From NCBI RefSeq assembly GCF_010119935.1, contig NZ_CP048209.1:4405001-4469000 (forward strand): a stretch of DNA of 64,000 bases. Reading direction: 5' to 3'. Below, one piece after another: positions 43,831 to 53,270 of this stretch (positions within the stretch are counted from its first letter, which is position 1; every line of letters begins with the position of its first letter). The position numbers were made by a program, and so were the translations under genes. This stretch comes from Paenibacillus lycopersici (GTDB taxonomy: Bacteria; Bacillota; Bacilli; Paenibacillales; Paenibacillaceae). Under the pieces are notes generated by a model that saw only the letters and a program-made list of their open reading frames with translations, was not told the origin of the DNA and did no database searches.

Positions 43831-46800
43831 TCAGGAGTTCAACGCGATCAGCCGCGCGCCCGGCAGCCGTTTCATGAAGAGATCCCGCATATGCGCGTGG
43901 CAGGTGAAGAAGACGATCTGCCGCTGCTCCGCCAGCTCTTCGAGCACGCCTGCCGCCGCTTGCAGCCGATCGTAATCGAAATTGACGAACGGATCGTCCA
44001 GCAGCAGCGGCAGCTGATGCACCGCCGCCGCTTCGCCCGCCAACGAGAAACGCATCGCGAGATACAGCTGCTCCGCCGTTCCCCTGCTCAGAAAACCGCT
44101 TTCGACGATGCGGTCGTCGGCTGTCTCCAGCGCGATCGTCCGCTCTCCCTCCGGCATGGATATTCGCTTGTATCGCCCTTCCGACAGCATGCCCATCAAG
44201 CGCGACGCTTCGCGCAGCACGCCGGGCTGGCGCTGTTCCTCCATGATCCGCTTCGTGCGCTTGATCATCGTCATGCTGACGGACAGCACCGCGTACCGGT
44301 CGATCAACTGCTCCAAGGCCGCATTCAGCCGCTCGCGCTCGCCGATGAGCCGCTGCCGGTCCCCGTCCTTCAAGAGCAGCTCCAGCCGCTGCTTCAGACG
44401 GCCGAGCCGCTCCTGCAGCTCGCTGCGGGCGATTTCAGCCTCCCGCCATGCCGTCTTGGCGTCCGCGAGCATGTCGCGCAGCCCCGTCTCGTCCGTGCTG
44501 GCGTACCACTCCGCCAGAAGCGCCGAATCTTCTTCCGTGAAGCCGGCGCTTATCGCCGCGTTCAGCTTATACGACTCCAGCTCGATGCCGGCCAAACGCT
44601 CCGAGCGCTGAAGCGCAGTCAGCCATTCCGGCTCATCGGCCGCCTTGCCGGCCGCGAACCAGCGATCCCGCTGCCGCTCCAGCTCCTCCAGCTTTCGCTC
44701 CAGGCTTGCGATCCGCATGGCCTGCTCCGTCAGCTTCGTCCGCAGCTCCTCCCGCTCGGCCTGGACGGCCGATTGCTTGGCGGCTTCCGCCTGCAGCAGG
44801 CGCAGTCCGGCAGCGGCGTCGCCGTGCGCCAGGCGTACGGCGACCGGAAAAGCTTCGCAGAGCGCGCCGGCCGCCTGCTCGAAGGCCGCGATGCTTTCGC
44901 GCAGCCGCGCGGCCTTGCCCGCCGCGCGCTCTTGCGCCTGCAAGCGAAGCTGCGCCTGCTCGGCGAGCTCGATCGTTTCGATCGCGGCTTCGGGCGACAA
45001 GATCGGCGGCAGCTCGCGCGCCGTCAGCCAGTCGCGCCACGCGGCCGCGGCCGCGTCATACGCTTGCGCCGCCGCGTCGGCCGCGGCGCGGGCGGATCGC
45101 TCCTGCGCGCGAAGCCGGGCATGCGCGCGCAGGAGCTCCGCGCGCCGCTCGGCGCCGCTGGCCTGCGCGCGGAGCTCGTCCTGCCGCGCGTCGATCGCGG
45201 CGCGCAGGCGCGCGAGCAGCTGCGCCGGGCCTGGCGCAGCGGCGCCGCGGGGCGGCAGCGTCGGCTCGCGCGCGGCCGCCGCTTCGCGCAGCGGCGCGGC
45301 TGCGGCAGCGCCGCCGGCGGCGCGCTCGCGCGGCAGCAGCAGCGCCAGCGCGCCGCCGGGCACGGCGACGAGCGCGCCCAGCGCCGCGAGCGCGCGCTGC
45401 TCCGCGGCCGCGGCCGTGCCTGCGCCGACAGCCACCGCAGGCACGGCCGCGCGCCGCGAGCGCGCGAGGCCGCTGCGCGCGGCGCGGCCGTCGCCGCTTT
45501 GCGGGCGCGCGAGCCGCAGCAGCGCCGGCACCGCCAGCGCGGCCGCGGCTGCGCCGGCGGCGACGGCGGCCGCGGCCTGGCCGGCCGCCGCGAGCGCCGC
45601 CGCGCCGGCGGCCAAAACCGCCGCCGCCGCCCCATAACCGGCGGCGGCGCCTCCAAGCCGGCGCGGCAAGGCAGCGGCCTCGCCGGCTTCATGCCGCTCG
45701 CGCAGCAGGGCAAGCTCCAGCTCGCGCCACGCGTCCTCGAACTGGCGCGCGGCATAGCGAAGCGCATCGCCCGTCTGCGGCAGCAAGCGGAAAATGGCCG
45801 CAAGCGCTTCGTCATCCCCCCAGGCAGCCGCCGACCCTTGCAAGCTGCCGCCTGTGCGGGCTTCGCCGCTCCCGCGATTGCCGGCTCTTCCCGTCCCGCC
45901 CGTGTCTTCCGCATCCGCCAGTCCCGACGGTTCCACCGCAAGCGCCGCTTCCCGCACGCGGCCGAGCGCGGCGCGATGCTCGGCATCCGCGGCCTGCAGC
46001 GCCCGCTCGGCGTCCTGCAGCGAAGACCGGTGCGCGCGCACGGCTTCCCGCTCCGCGACCCCGGCGAGAAACGCGCGCAGCGACGCCTCCGTCCACGACG
46101 GCGAAATCCGCAGCAGCAGCCGCTTAACGGCCTCCCGATGCTCTTCCTGCTCGGCCGCCAGCTCGGTCATGGATTGCTTCGCGGCCGCGATTTGGCGGTC
46201 GGACAGCATTAACGTATCGATGTCCGCCCGGCGGTCGAGCAGCTCCCGGTCGAGCTGCAGCCGTTCCAACCGGCCTTCCAGCAATAGCGCCGACGCCTCC
46301 GCTTCCCGGAGCTCCTCGCGGGCGCGGAGCAGCTCGTTCGCCAGCGATTCCCAGCGGCTTCTTGCATCCGCGGCAAGCCGCGGCGCGTCTTGAAGCGCAT
46401 CCAGCTCCTGGAGCAGCGCGAGCCGCTGCATCCAGGCCGGCCGCAGCTCCGCTGCCCGCTCAAGCAGCGCGCTCCGGCTCCGCAAGCCGGGCATGCGCGT
46501 TTCGACGTCAGCCAGCCCGCGTTCCGTTTCGGCGATCGCATGCGTCAATTCGTTAAACGCCGCGATGCCGTCCTCCAGCTTCCGCAGCTGCTCTTCCGTC
46601 TCGTCCAGCGCTTTCAGCAGCTTGCTCATCCGCTGATTGCTTCCGCGCGGCTTGAACAGATCGTCCAGCTGGCCTTGCAGCAGCTTCTCCGCGCCGGCGA
46701 TCGCGCTCCCGCCGTTCCAGCCGGCATGGTACAGCTGCTTGCCCAGCTCGTCGCCTTCGAGCATGCCGATCGCCTGCAGCTCCGTCAGCGTAATCGCGAA

Positions 46801-47208
46801 CAGCTCGCGGAATACGCGCTCGCCGATGCCCCCCAGATACAGCCGCTCCCATTGCGGCTGCGTCAGCGTGTCGGCTTGTTCCGCGCCTTCTTCGCGGGCG
46901 CCGCCGGCAGCCAGCCTGCGCACCGTCACCTTGCCGGACGAAGCGCCGTACCTCTCCATCACGAACGAACGGCCGGCCTCGTCGGCAAAGTAGAGCCTTC
47001 CTCCATGGCGCCCGCCGTTCACCGGCTCCAGACGCTCCGTCCGGCTCCCTCGATTCGCGAACCCGTACAGCATCGCGCGAAGGAAATGGAGCAGCGTGCT
47101 TTTGCCCGCCTCGTTCGGCCCGTAAACGATCGTTACCGGCGCGGCCAGATCGCAGGCAACGCCGCTCAGCTTGCCGAACCCTTCCACGTGCAGCTTAAGC
47201 AGTCTCAC
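43831..47208 (-). CDS. yhaN: YhaN-type SMC/SbcC-like ATPase
   Basis: A 1125-residue AAA/SMC-like protein. The N-terminus has KLHVEGFGKLSG and VYGPNEAGKSTLLHFLRAMLYGF (Walker A). The C-terminus has QLPLLLDDPFVNFDYDRLQAAA (Walker B). Between them are long coiled coils and a central alanine-rich part with two possible membrane segments (45000-45660). The GTG start at 47208 overlaps the TGA of the yhaO gene and has AAGGAGGGG upstream; the pair is translationally coupled. By analogy with SbcCD it acts in DNA or nucleotide-end processing. The central region is far richer in alanine and GC than the rest. Confidence 0.87.
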   Translation of the reverse strand: MRLLKLHVEGFGKLSGVACDLAAPVTIVYGPNEAGKSTLLHFLRAMLYGFANRGSRTERLEPVNGGRHGGRLYFADEAGRSFVMERYGASSGKVTVRRLAAGGAREEGAEQADTLTQPQWERLYLGGIGERVFRELFAITLTELQAIGMLEGDELGKQLYHAGWNGGSAIAGAEKLLQGQLDDLFKPRGSNQRMSKLLKALDETEEQLRKLEDGIAAFNELTHAIAETERGLADVETRMPGLRSRSALLERAAELRPAWMQRLALLQELDALQDAPRLAADARSRWESLANELLRAREELREAEASALLLEGRLERLQLDRELLDRRADIDTLMLSDRQIAAAKQSMTELAAEQEEHREAVKRLLLRISPSWTEASLRAFLAGVAEREAVRAHRSSLQDAERALQAADAEHRAALGRVREAALAVEPSGLADAEDTGGTGRAGNRGSGEARTGGSLQGSAAAWGDDEALAAIFRLLPQTGDALRYAARQFEDAWRELELALLRERHEAGEAAALPRRLGGAAAGYGAAAAVLAAGAAALAAAGQAAAAVAAGAAAAALAVPALLRLARPQSGDGRAARSGLARSRRAAVPAVAVGAGTAAAAEQRALAALGALVAVPGGALALLLPRERAAGGAAAAAPLREAAAAREPTLPPRGAAAPGPAQLLARLRAAIDARQDELRAQASGAERRAELLRAHARLRAQERSARAAADAAAQAYDAAAAAWRDWLTARELPPILSPEAAIETIELAEQAQLRLQAQERAAGKAARLRESIAAFEQAAGALCEAFPVAVRLAHGDAAAGLRLLQAEAAKQSAVQAEREELRTKLTEQAMRIASLERKLEELERQRDRWFAAGKAADEPEWLTALQRSERLAGIELESYKLNAAISAGFTEEDSALLAEWYASTDETGLRDMLADAKTAWREAEIARSELQERLGRLKQRLELLLKDGDRQRLIGERERLNAALEQLIDRYAVLSVSMTMIKRTKRIMEEQRQPGVLREASRLMGMLSEGRYKRISMPEGERTIALETADDRIVESGFLSRGTAEQLYLAMRFSLAGEAAAVHQLPLLLDDPFVNFDYDRLQAAAGVLEELAEQRQIVFFTCHAHMRDLFMKRLPGARLIALNS

Positions 47209-48554
47209 GACGATTCCCCTCCTTGATCCTTCGCGCCCGTCGCGTTCGTCTCCGGCTCCGCGGCGAGCAGGCCGGCCGATAACGCCCTGGCCTTGTCCAG
47301 CCAATCCTCGGCCCGCCTCTCCATCGCGTTCCGCACTCGCTTGCGCAGCTTCGGCGATCCGAGCAGGGGAAGCATCGCCTCCTCCGTCAACGCCTGCAGC
47401 AAGTCTCTATCCCTCGCCGCCATATTGCTGCCGCGGATCAGCTCGCCGACGAAGCTGTCTTCCTCCGCCAGCGCCCCATAATCCAATTCCGGGGCCGTCG
47501 ACGCCTCGATTTCGCTAACCCAGCACCAGCTTGCTTCAGCGCCGCCCGCAGGCAAAGCCGACTGCCATCCGGGCTCGGCCACGCGCTCCCGCAGTCCGGC
47601 AAGCAGCTCCTGCAGCCGCTCCGCATTGCCCAATGCCGCGTGCAAAGGCCCTCGTCCGACAAACGTGAGGCGCATCATCAGCGAACGCCCCTCGCATGCC
47701 GCGTACGCTTTCGAGACCGCATCCTCCATCGCGTCCAGCAGCTCCTGCTCCGCCGCCATGCCGTCGATCGCCGTCTCCGCCTGCAGCCAGCGCACCGAAT
47801 CGAGCGGCACGAAACGAAGCGCGACTTCATGCGAAGCCGCGACGTCGACGACATAGCAGCCTTTTGCCCCCGTCTCCTTGGCATGCCTGCCCTGCGTATT
47901 CCCGGCATAGACGACATGGGGATATTCATGCAGCACCGCGCGCTGATGGATGTGGCCGAGCGCCCAATAGTCGAACCCGGCCCCGACCAGCTCGTCCAGC
48001 CTGCAAGGCGCGTACGGATCGTGGCCGGCATTGCCGTCGACATTGCCATGGAGCAGCGCGATCCCGAATGCGCCGTCGCGCCGAGGGACATAGCTCGCCG
48101 CCAAATTCGCCGTCACGGACCGCGAGCCGTACGACATGCCGGTTATGTAAGCCGCCAGTTCCCCTTGCTTCGTGTAAGCGGGCACTTGCTCGGGACGCTC
48201 GGCGCCGAAGAAACGGACGCTGTCCGGCCAGCGCAGCGCGGCCTGCTGGCCGGACAGCGGATCGTGATTGCCGTGAATGACAAAAAGCCGCACGCCGTGG
48301 GCATGCAGCCTCAGCCATTCCTTCTGAAGCGCCAGCTGCGCGCGAAGGGAGCGGTCCGCCGAATCGTAGAGATCTCCCGCGACGACGACGAAATCGGCCT
48401 CCTCGCCGATCGCCGCGTCCACAAGCCTGCTCACCGCTTCGAACGTCGACGCCTGAAGCGCCTCGCGCACGGGCGCAGGCACTTCCGTAAGGCCGCGAAA
48501 CGGACTGTCGACATGCAGATCCGCGGCATGTATAAACCGAAACGAGACGCCCAT
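47205..48554 (-). CDS. yhaO: YhaO-type metallophosphoesterase (SbcD-like)
   Basis: A 449-residue nuclease subunit. The five phosphoesterase motifs are visible: FIHAADLHVDSPF, VVAGDLYDSADRS, FVIHGNHDPLSG, IALLHGNVDG and YWALGHIHQR. The C-terminal third is an all-alpha/beta capping part with no motif. In Bacillus the yhaO-yhaN pair is an SbcCD-like complex, and the four-base overlap here supports a complex in this organism too. It is 14 bases downstream of the glycosyltransferase gene, so all three may share a transcript. Confidence 0.9.
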   Translation of the reverse strand: MGVSFRFIHAADLHVDSPFRGLTEVPAPVREALQASTFEAVSRLVDAAIGEEADFVVVAGDLYDSADRSLRAQLALQKEWLRLHAHGVRLFVIHGNHDPLSGQQAALRWPDSVRFFGAERPEQVPAYTKQGELAAYITGMSYGSRSVTANLAASYVPRRDGAFGIALLHGNVDGNAGHDPYAPCRLDELVGAGFDYWALGHIHQRAVLHEYPHVVYAGNTQGRHAKETGAKGCYVVDVAASHEVALRFVPLDSVRWLQAETAIDGMAAEQELLDAMEDAVSKAYAACEGRSLMMRLTFVGRGPLHAALGNAERLQELLAGLRERVAEPGWQSALPAGGAEASWCWVSEIEASTAPELDYGALAEEDSFVGELIRGSNMAARDRDLLQALTEEAMLPLLGSPKLRKRVRNAMERRAEDWLDKARALSAGLLAAEPETNATGAKDQGGESS

Positions 48555-48567
48555 GTTTCCTCTCCCT

Positions 48568-49710
48568 CTACTCCGCCGCTTCCGGTTCCGGTTTGATTTC
48601 CGTATACACCTGCTTGAGCTGGGCGATTACCCGCTGCAGGGAGTACGCCTTCTTCGCCTTGTTCCATGCCGCCCGGGCCATATTGTACCGGTAATCCCGG
48701 TCGGACACGACCTTCTCCAGCGCGTTGCAGAGCGCGGCCGGATTCTCGGGCTCCACCAGCAAGCCGTTCACGCCGTCGTCGATCTGCTCGGCGATACCGC
48801 CCACGTTCGTGCCGACGAGCGCCAGCCAGCACAGGGCCGCCTCCGCGAACACGGAGCCGAAGGCTTCCGCCCGCGACGGCAGCACGAACACGTCGAAGAA
48901 CGGCATGAACTCTTCCGGGTGCAGCATATAGCCGTAGAAGATAATATCGTCGTACAGGTTCAGCTCCTGCGCCAGCCGTTCCAGCTCCTCCCGGCACGGT
49001 CCGTCGCCGATGATATGGAGCACGAACGCATGGCCCCTGGCCTTGAGCTGCGCGCATGCGCGAAGGAGCACGTCGAGTCCTTTCGCGGGTACGAGCCGGC
49101 AGACGGTTATCAGCTGCACGACCGCGTTCTCGTGGGAAATCGGCCGGAACCGCTTCTCGTCGAAGCCGTTCGGAATGACTTGAATCCGGTCGGCGTCCTT
49201 GACGTACGGCCGCAAGTATTCGCGGAACGATGCCGACGGCGTAAGGATCCGTTCCGCCTTCGATTCGAGCTCGCCGTATACCGCCGTCAGGAAACGGTGC
49301 TCCATGCCGCCTTCGACGATTTTGCCGTTCAGGATCAGCTCGCGCTCGAAGCTGGAGTGGATCGTCATGACAAGCGGGATATCCGGGTACAGCTGCTTCA
49401 TGACGAGCGCGGAGATCGGATGATGCGCATGGATGATATCGTAGTTCTTCTTGATGCGCAGCTTCGTCCACCAGACGTAATCGCGGTACGTCTGCAAATA
49501 TTTATCGATAATCGGATTGCCCTCGTAATGAACGACATCGAACGTATCGAATGAAACGGGCTCCTGTCCCTTCCCTCTTACCCGCTTCGGCAGCGAGAAC
49601 AGCTCCATCGGCCAACCGAGCTTACTGAACCGCTCTTGAATGTACGGGACCATGGAGGACACGCCGCCAGGCTGCTCCGGGGGGAAAAAAAGTGCCTGCA
49701 AAATGTTCAT
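48568..49710 (-). CDS. GT4-family glycosyltransferase
   Basis: A 380-residue GT-B glycosyltransferase. The N-lobe has PGGVSSMVPYIQERFSKLG and YDIIHAHHPISALVMKQLY. The C-lobe has VIPNGFDEKRF, CRLVPAKGLDVLLRACAQL and the nucleotide-sugar motif SRAEAFGSVFAEAALC, which contains the E-x7-E pattern. A sugar is probably moved to a lipid, polymer or small molecule. The start at ATG 49710 follows GGGAGGG. An ATG 24 codons upstream (49782) lacks a good site. Confidence 0.88.
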   Translation of the reverse strand: MNILQALFFPPEQPGGVSSMVPYIQERFSKLGWPMELFSLPKRVRGKGQEPVSFDTFDVVHYEGNPIIDKYLQTYRDYVWWTKLRIKKNYDIIHAHHPISALVMKQLYPDIPLVMTIHSSFERELILNGKIVEGGMEHRFLTAVYGELESKAERILTPSASFREYLRPYVKDADRIQVIPNGFDEKRFRPISHENAVVQLITVCRLVPAKGLDVLLRACAQLKARGHAFVLHIIGDGPCREELERLAQELNLYDDIIFYGYMLHPEEFMPFFDVFVLPSRAEAFGSVFAEAALCWLALVGTNVGGIAEQIDDGVNGLLVEPENPAALCNALEKVVSDRDYRYNMARAAWNKAKKAYSLQRVIAQLKQVYTEIKPEPEAAE

Positions 49711-49973
49711 CTCAAGCCCTCCCAAACCACTGTGTCTGTTCATTATAGTGGCAATTCGGCCTTTAGAGCAATCTTTCCTCAATGCCCTGCCTGCAATAAC
49801 GCGCCAGCAATTCCATGATTTTCCATCCGTTCCGCGTGCTTGGCACAGGAGTGAATATCGAAGAGCCGTTCTTAAGGTATGATATGTGCGATCCGATCGG
49901 AAAACGTCTGTCGCCGCTTAAATGGTTTGACCGCGTGCGGGAAGCGCCAACGCCGTGAAGGACGGCGCTTCCC
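49711..49973. other. Non-coding stretch with one hairpin
   Basis: No reading frame with a start signal. GGGAAGCGCC (49939-49948) pairs perfectly with GGCGCTTCCC (49964-49973). The hairpin has no T run and may be part of the decayed intron next to it. Confidence 0.5.
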
Positions 49974-50141
49974 CATTGGCAGGCCTGCCACGTATCTCCG
50001 GCTTCCGCAAGTCCTGTCCCTTCGTATGTACGTCCGATAGCCATGAAAGCGGTCAAGACACCCTTGCCTTCGGCGAACAGTTCCTACTGCCAAGCCTGTA
50101 GCGGACTTTCACCGCCTAGTTATCGCCCATGCCGGGCGCAC
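49974..50141 (-). mobile_element. Remnant of a bacterial class C-like group II intron (5' part of domain I)
   Basis: The minus strand from 50141 starts GTGCGCCCGGCATGGGCG, the intron 5' consensus GTGYG followed by a short stem. It continues with GGCGGTGAAAGTCCGC, GGCAGTAGGAACTG and AAGGCAAGGGTGTC. These are the landmarks of domain I in class C introns such as the Oceanobacillus one. Only about 170 bases are left: no reverse transcriptase gene and no domain V are present. The 5' end lies seven bases after a strong stem-loop (50149-50193), and class C introns are known to insert behind terminator hairpins. Confidence 0.75.
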
Positions 50142-50148
50142 CATGCAA

Positions 50149-50193
50149 CAAGAAGACATCTCCCCCCGCTCTCCCGGCGGAGATGTCTTCTTG
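50149..50193. terminator. Terminator hairpin after the collagen/beta-propeller gene
   Basis: A perfect 15-bp stem (50149-50163 with 50179-50193). On the minus strand CTTCTTGTTG follows, a weak T-rich tail that the intron remnant then interrupts. Confidence 0.75.
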
Positions 50194-50279
50194 TGGCCAC
50201 AATGCGAACCGCGCGCTTAGACCGGCATGCGACCGTTGCCGCGGGCGGCGTTCCTAGTGACGTTGCTAGAGATACGTTC

Positions 50280-51848
50280 CTAGAATTGTACAGCGACATC
50301 GAACGGAGTAAGCCCGATCCCGATCGTCTGTACGACCGTGCTGGTCTCCCCGTCGATAACGGACAACGTGCCGTCCCCGCCGTTCACCACGTAAATTCGG
50401 TTCGTGCGGGGGTTGACGGCGACGCCGAGCGGCCTGGGGCCGACCGGTATGGTCAATGCTACCGTGCTTGTCGCTCCTTGGATGACCGATACGGTATTGC
50501 TGCCCCGGTTCGCCACGTAAATCAGGTTCGTCGCCGGGTTCGCCGCCACGCCGAACGGCTGGGCTCCGATACCCGCGGTAATCGTCGCGAGCACGGATTT
50601 GTTGGCTCCGTTAATGACCGTGACGTTCGGGGTGTCGAAGCCCGCTACGTAAACCAGGTTCGTGGCCGGATTCACGGCGATAAGACCCGGATTTCTGCCG
50701 ATCGGCACGTCCGGCGCGATCCGCGTATTCGTAATCGCGTCAATAACGGAGACGCTCCCGCTTCCGGCGGACGTGTTCCCGTTGGACGTATAGACGAGGT
50801 TGGTAACCGGATTGGCCGCGATGCCGCCGGGCGTCAACCCGACCGAGATCTTTTTGATGATCGAATCGGTGTTTCCTTCGATCACGTTTACCGTATCGAA
50901 CAAACCGCAGGTAACGAGTATCGTATTGGTGGATACCTCTACCGCCGGATAAAACGGCAGCGGATCCACGGAAAGCGAATGCAGGATCGTATCGGTGTCC
51001 CCGTCGATGACGATGACTTGGGCGCTGGTGCGGTTGACCGCGTAGACGCGGCTCGTCGTCGGATTGACGGCGATGCCCTGAATCGTCGCCGTGCCCGTGC
51101 CCAAAGGTATCGTCGCCGTCACGGTGTCGGTATTGCCGTCGATTACCGTAACGAGATTCTCCGACGACACATAGATGCGATTGACCGGCAGCTCTCTCGG
51201 TCCAGGAGGGCCTTCCGGACCTGGCAGCCCGTTCGGCCCTTGGGGTCCGGCCGGGCCTGCGGGTCCAGCCGGTCCCTGGGGACCTTCCGCGCCCGCAAGG
51301 ACGTTGTCGATGACGATGCTTAACGAGTTGTCGATGGCTTGAATGAGCTGGGTCGGCTCGTTCCGGACGACGGAATTGACGACAAGCGGCTGCGCGACGA
51401 TTTGGACGAGCGTGACGATTTGGACGAGCGTATTGAAGATGCGCATATCGACGGCGGCGGAGGTGACGAACGCGATCGGCACGACCAGCTTCGCCAGTAT
51501 CGAATCCAGCAGCGCCAGGCGGAGGATCCGCTCACGGTTCAGGGGACACAGCAGACCGACCAGCCGGTTTAAGCGGAAGAGCATCTGCCGCAGGTTCTGA
51601 CCGCCTCGGGCTCCTGGACCGAGAGGGCGGGCGGAATCAAGGCGTTGAAGTCGCGCAGTAAACGGAGCATTTGCCGCAGCTGCCGCGGCGTAATGCGCAT
51701 GCGGCGGCAGTTGCGTACTCCGCCGGCGGGACGGCATAGGCATAAGGCATTCCTGCGCTTGCGATCGCCGAGTTTGCGAAGTACTTTGCGCTTTCTGTTC
51801 TCGGAATTCGAACAGCTCATAATGGATCCGACGTATTAAAGACTTCAT
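50280..51848 (-). CDS. Collagen-like protein with C-terminal YVTN beta-propeller, probably spore surface (5' end probably frameshifted)
   Basis: A 522-residue reading frame. About residues 100-185 are hydrophobic/helical (ILRLALLDSILAKLVVPIAF). Ten Gly-X-Y triplets follow (GPQGPAGPAGPAGPQGPNGL and on). The last 310 residues are a beta-propeller of repeated blades with NPATNLVYVA-type and VIDG-type motifs, about seven blades. Collagen-like proteins of Bacillales often coat spores. The N-terminal 85 residues look unnatural (alanine/proline/arginine runs). Another frame from ATG 51820 (MSCSNSENRKRKVLRKLGDR, then ITPRQLRQMLRLLRDFNALI) looks coding and stops at 51569. A frameshift near 51590-51610 probably joins it to the main frame. 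Confidence 0.78.
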   Translation of the reverse strand: MKSLIRRIHYELFEFREQKAQSTSQTRRSQAQECLMPMPSRRRSTQLPPHAHYAAAAAANAPFTARLQRLDSARPLGPGARGGQNLRQMLFRLNRLVGLLCPLNRERILRLALLDSILAKLVVPIAFVTSAAVDMRIFNTLVQIVTLVQIVAQPLVVNSVVRNEPTQLIQAIDNSLSIVIDNVLAGAEGPQGPAGPAGPAGPQGPNGLPGPEGPPGPRELPVNRIYVSSENLVTVIDGNTDTVTATIPLGTGTATIQGIAVNPTTSRVYAVNRTSAQVIVIDGDTDTILHSLSVDPLPFYPAVEVSTNTILVTCGLFDTVNVIEGNTDSIIKKISVGLTPGGIAANPVTNLVYTSNGNTSAGSGSVSVIDAITNTRIAPDVPIGRNPGLIAVNPATNLVYVAGFDTPNVTVINGANKSVLATITAGIGAQPFGVAANPATNLIYVANRGSNTVSVIQGATSTVALTIPVGPRPLGVAVNPRTNRIYVVNGGDGTLSVIDGETSTVVQTIGIGLTPFDVAVQF

Positions 51849-51955
51849 CCGCGAACTTATGCTATACTAGAACATATGTTTCCGTATGCTCACGAAAATC
51901 CGTCCTCTTGCCGATAATCAACCTTGTTCGCACTCTCATTCTAGGTGGTTGAAAT

Positions 51956-53155
51956 ATGACGTTCATTCCTTGGCTGGCCGGCCTATCCGGCCACGTTTTC
52001 GCATCCGCATGTGTCATGACCATTCTCGTCCTCATGCTGTTCATGGCGATTAAGCTGTATCAAAGCTATCGGCGCAATCGAACTTATCTCGTGCTCATTC
52101 TCTTGCTGCTCGTGGGATTGATCCAGAACGCGGCCGTGCTCGGCATCGCCTGCTCCGGTCGGACGACGGCTCCGTACTGGCAGCTTACCGTCATCTTCCT
52201 CGACCTGCTTGCGTTTATTATCATCAATTTCGTGTTCATGAAGTTATATACCGGCCGTTCGGCCAAGTTGAAAGGATTTCCGTTCCTGCTCATGATCGCC
52301 GGCCTTGCGCTCGTTACGGCGGCGCAGGTGGCGTTCACGCCGAACATCATGCTTGCGGGACCGGAAGCGGAATCGGTCAACTTTCTCGCCGTCGATTTCT
52401 ACGGCTTAATCTTGAACTTCGTCATCTTGCTGAACCTGCGCGGGATCGATCAGCGCTTCACCTACTCGGCCAGCCTGATCGTCTATTTCGCGCGTCAGAT
52501 CGCGGAGATGGCCGACCGGTACGTCTTTCACGGCAAAGTGCCGATGCTCGTCATACTGAGCCAATTTCTGCCGGTCATCTACTACGGACTGCTGTTCCTG
52601 CTCTTGTTCGAATGGGTGCTTGAACGGCTCCTGATGACGTTCCAATCCTCGATTACCGACGGCTTGACGAGCTTGTACAACCGCCGGCACTTCAACAAGA
52701 AGGCGGAGCAGCTGCTGCGGGATACGAAGCGGATCGCGATTATATTCTGCGACATCGATAACTTCAAGAAGCTGAACGACACGCAGGGCCACCACAGGGC
52801 GGACGGCGTGCTGAAGCAGGTCGCCGACATTATTCGCGAAGAAACCGCAGGCATCGGCACCGCAGGCCGCTACGGGGGCGAAGAGCTGCTGGGTCTCGTC
52901 GCCGCTCCGGGCATCAAGCCGGAAACGGTCGCCGAAGCGATTCGCAGCCGGGTCGAGCAAGAAACGATGGTTACGATCAGCGTCGGCGTCAGCCTGTCGC
53001 GCGAAGGCGCGTCCATCGCCGAGATTGTCGCGCAAGCCGACGAAGCGATGTACCAGTCCAAGACGACGGGCAAGAACAAAGTAACGCTTCACGCCTCCAT
53101 GCGCACCCGGCCGCGGTCGGCCGAAGGCGCCGGCAAATCGAAAGCACAGGCATAA
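51956..53155 (+). CDS. Membrane-bound GGDEF protein (diguanylate cyclase-like)
   Basis: A 399-residue protein. About seven hydrophobic segments fill residues 1-225. A GGDEF domain follows (DGLTSLYNRRHFNKKAEQLL, IIFCDIDNFKKLNDTQGH, GRYGGEELLGLVA, VTISVGVSLSREG). The signature reads GGEEL: the last position is Leu rather than Phe, while the two Gly and both acidic residues are kept, so activity remains possible. No RxxD inhibitory site lies at the usual distance before it. It would make cyclic di-GMP in response to a membrane signal. Confidence 0.88.
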   Translation: MTFIPWLAGLSGHVFASACVMTILVLMLFMAIKLYQSYRRNRTYLVLILLLLVGLIQNAAVLGIACSGRTTAPYWQLTVIFLDLLAFIIINFVFMKLYTGRSAKLKGFPFLLMIAGLALVTAAQVAFTPNIMLAGPEAESVNFLAVDFYGLILNFVILLNLRGIDQRFTYSASLIVYFARQIAEMADRYVFHGKVPMLVILSQFLPVIYYGLLFLLLFEWVLERLLMTFQSSITDGLTSLYNRRHFNKKAEQLLRDTKRIAIIFCDIDNFKKLNDTQGHHRADGVLKQVADIIREETAGIGTAGRYGGEELLGLVAAPGIKPETVAEAIRSRVEQETMVTISVGVSLSREGASIAEIVAQADEAMYQSKTTGKNKVTLHASMRTRPRSAEGAGKSKAQA

Positions 53156-53202
53156 CGAACGGCTTTCATCGACTTATATACGGTTATCGCGGCATACATA
53201 AC

Positions 53203-53262
53203 GCAAGACAGCTCCGGCAAGGGACGAAGGTTCGTCCCTATGCTCGGAGCTGTCTTGCTTTC
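53203..53262. terminator. Bidirectional terminator between GGDEF gene and queC
   Basis: CAAGACAGCTCCG (53204-53216) pairs perfectly with its complement at 53245-53257. An inner GGGACGAA/TTCGTCCC stem lies between, and CTTTC follows. Confidence 0.75.
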
Positions 53263-53270
53263 GTCGCAGC

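Noticed and set aside
44645..46127. Long plus-strand frames opposite yhaN
   Set aside because: Caused by the extreme GC and alanine content of yhaN; low-complexity Ala/Arg/Ser translation and no start signals.
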